Shown here piece by piece: positions 62,709-64,000 of a DNA stretch of 64,000 nucleotides. Made by a program: the position numbers and the translations under genes. The notes under the pieces are model-generated. The model made no database searches and was not told the origin of the DNA. It saw only the letters and a program-made list of their open reading frames with translations. This DNA comes from JAPLDP01 sp964628285 (GTDB lineage Bacteria; Bacteroidota; Bacteroidia; Bacteroidales; JAGONC01). The stretch covers positions 1-64,000 of the forward strand of contig CAZVNP010000005.1 in the NCBI GenBank assembly GCA_964628285.1, given 5' to 3'. Every line of letters begins with the position of its first letter. Position 1 is the first letter of the stretch.

Positions 62709-63514
62709 ATCAACCGTTAGCATATGTTCATCCGCAAGCTAAAGTCCCCAATACGGTGGTTATTGAGCCTTTTGTAAATATTGAGAAGAATGTGGAGATC
62801 GGCGAAGGAACCTGGATCGGTTCTAATGTCACCATCATGGAGGGAGCCCGCATAGGTAAAAATTGCCGCATATTTCCGGGAGCCGTCATTTCGGCCATAC
62901 CACAGGATCTTAAATTCAACGGAGAGGATACCACAGTCAAAATAGGCAACAACACGACCATCCGTGAGTTTGTCACCATTCACCGTGGCACCAAGGCGAG
63001 TTTTGAAACGGTCATCGGCGACAATTGCCTCATCATGGCCTATGCCCATATCGCACATGATTGCATCATCGGCAACAATGTCATTTTAGCCAATGCCGCC
63101 ACTCTCGGTGGTCATATCACCATTGACGAGTGGGCTATCATTGGGGGCATGGCGGCTATACGGCAGTTTGTACACATCGGCTGCCATTCCATGGTCACCG
63201 GTGCCTCGCTGGTCAAGAAGGATGTGCCACCCTATGTGAAAGCGGCACGTGAACCTTTGTCATATGTCGGGGTTAACTCCATCGGATTGCGGCGTCGTGG
63301 CTTCACCACCGAAAAAATCAACGAGATACAGAACATCTATAGATTTTTATTCCTGAAAGGGTACAACGTCAGTCAGGCCGTATCGATCATTGAAGCCGAT
63401 TTCCCTGTCTCTGCCGAAAGAGATGAGATCCTGTCGTTCATATCCCGCTCCAGCCTGGGCATCATGAGGGGCTACACAGGTAAAACCAGCTCAGGAAGAG
63501 CCGAACCGATCTGA
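62705..63514 (+). CDS. lpxA: UDP-N-acetylglucosamine acyltransferase
   Basis: 269 residues, slightly longer than the ~255-262 usual. Hexapeptide repeats from the start (VNIEKNVEIGEGTWIGSNV), catalytic histidine in MAYAHIAHDCIIGNN, GGHITIDEWAIIGGMAAIRQFVHIG, and the C-terminal helical domain with VNSIGLRRRGFT. It catalyses the first step of lipid A synthesis. ATGA overlap with lpxC-fabZ. Confidence 0.95.
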   Translation: MNQPLAYVHPQAKVPNTVVIEPFVNIEKNVEIGEGTWIGSNVTIMEGARIGKNCRIFPGAVISAIPQDLKFNGEDTTVKIGNNTTIREFVTIHRGTKASFETVIGDNCLIMAYAHIAHDCIIGNNVILANAATLGGHITIDEWAIIGGMAAIRQFVHIGCHSMVTGASLVKKDVPPYVKAAREPLSYVGVNSIGLRRRGFTTEKINEIQNIYRFLFLKGYNVSQAVSIIEADFPVSAERDEILSFISRSSLGIMRGYTGKTSSGRAEPI

Positions 63515-63516
63515 CG

Positions 63517-64000
63517 ATGATCCGCATCGTTGCTGATGAGCATATTCCTTTTCTCAAAGGATCCTTTGAGCCTTATGCTGAGGTCATATACCTGCCCGGA
63601 CACCTCATCACACGGTCTGTTCTGGGTGATGCCGACGGTCTGGTAACTCGTACCCGCACACGTTGCGATGCTGCTTTATTGCAGGGCACCCCTGTGCGGT
63701 TCATCGCATCAACCACTTCCGGATTCGAACACATCGACACGGATTTCTGCTCCGCCCATCACATCACATGGTATCATGCCGCAGGATGTAATTCATCTTC
63801 CGTCACACAATATGTGGCTACGGCACTTGCCACACTGTCGGTAAAAAACCATATAACGTTACAAGGATTGACGATCGGCATCATCGGAGCAGGTCACATC
63901 GGAACTAAAGTAGCCTCTTTATCAGAAGCGCTGGGATTGAGGGTTCTGCTGAACGACCCGCCACGGTCACACAGGGAAGGATCGTCGCAATTCGTATCTC
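63517..64000 (+). CDS. pdxB: 4-phosphoerythronate dehydrogenase, N-terminal part (cut by window edge)
   Basis: The open frame starts two bases after the lpxA stop and runs off the window. It reads MIRIVADEHIPFLKGSFEPY, then LGDADGLVTRTRTRCDAALL, FIASTTSGFEHIDTDF and the NAD-binding LTIGIIGAGHIGTKV: the layout of PdxB, a D-2-hydroxyacid dehydrogenase of the vitamin B6 pathway. PAGCN-type text (HAAGCNSSSVTQYVATAL) also agrees. About 161 of ~370 residues are in view. Confidence 0.86.
   Translation, partial: MIRIVADEHIPFLKGSFEPYAEVIYLPGHLITRSVLGDADGLVTRTRTRCDAALLQGTPVRFIASTTSGFEHIDTDFCSAHHITWYHAAGCNSSSVTQYVATALATLSVKNHITLQGLTIGIIGAGHIGTKVASLSEALGLRVLLNDPPRSHREGSSQFVS

Noticed and set aside
1..64000. 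tRNA, rRNA, insertion sequences, integrases or phage genes
   Set aside because: I looked through the gaps and the coding frames and saw none that I could support; a covariance-model search was not possible here.

Overview
The window is a 64 kb piece of a Bacteroidota chromosome, most like an uncultured Bacteroidales-type lineage. The evidence is consistent: a fused LpxC-FabZ protein, PorX (response regulator plus PglZ-type domain), two secreted proteins with type IX secretion (T9SS) C-terminal sorting domains, CarboxypepD_reg-type TonB-dependent receptors, a GWxTD-domain lipoprotein, a sphingolipid gene pair and promoters of the TTTG-N19-TAnnTTTG type. It is ordinary chromosomal sequence with small accessory patches. 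I found no rRNA, tRNA, CRISPR array, phage or insertion sequence.

Layout. 1-1.9 kb: end of a P5C dehydrogenase gene and an ALDH7-family dehydrogenase. 2-5.7 kb: a LuxR-type regulator with an operator-like palindrome, a truncated TonB-receptor remnant, a repeat-bearing gap, and an M1 metallopeptidase broken by one missing base. 5.9-10.7 kb: a small membrane protein, an exported fusion of a SAM-hydrolase-like (DUF62) domain with an ABC substrate-binding domain, small lipoproteins, a methyltransferase, and small genes including a 48-residue one. 10.9-15 kb: a divergent response regulator and multi-PAS/GAF histidine kinase. 15.2-18.7 kb: a ketosphinganine-reductase-like SDR, a serine-palmitoyltransferase-like enzyme and an FAD oxidoreductase. 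18.8-22.2 kb: a decaying MacAB-TolC-type efflux operon.

22.3-31.7 kb: two TonB-dependent receptors (one behind a His/Cys-rich small exported protein), an aldehyde dehydrogenase, a MarC protein and an esterase. 31.7-37.6 kb: two large T9SS cargo proteins. 37.7-43.5 kb: the exbB-exbD-exbD-tonB energizing operon with a PstS-like lipoprotein and a TPR protein. 43.7-45.7 kb: glutamate dehydrogenase and a ferritin-like protein separated by a 14-bp tandem repeat. Near-identical palindromes of Rex type lie before gdhA and before exbB.

45.8-54.2 kb: an AmrS-like radical SAM enzyme, GWxTD protein, RlmB, a membrane glycosyltransferase and a MORN-repeat lipoprotein in one direction, then DedA, small envelope genes and a LutA-like protein. 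54.3-58.6 kb: porX-tsaE-ald-aroB. 58.8-64 kb: HD hydrolase, lpxD, lpxC-fabZ, lpxA and the start of pdxB.

Together the genes describe a Gram-negative cell that invests in its envelope: lipid A and sphingolipid synthesis, TonB-energized uptake, T9SS export with its regulator PorX, and lipoproteins. The least expected items are the DUF62/substrate-binding fusion (6394-8151), the shared Rex-like operators, the decayed efflux operon and the leader of overlapping mini-ORFs before the ferritin-like gene. All family calls are from reading the protein sequences by eye; no database search was run.
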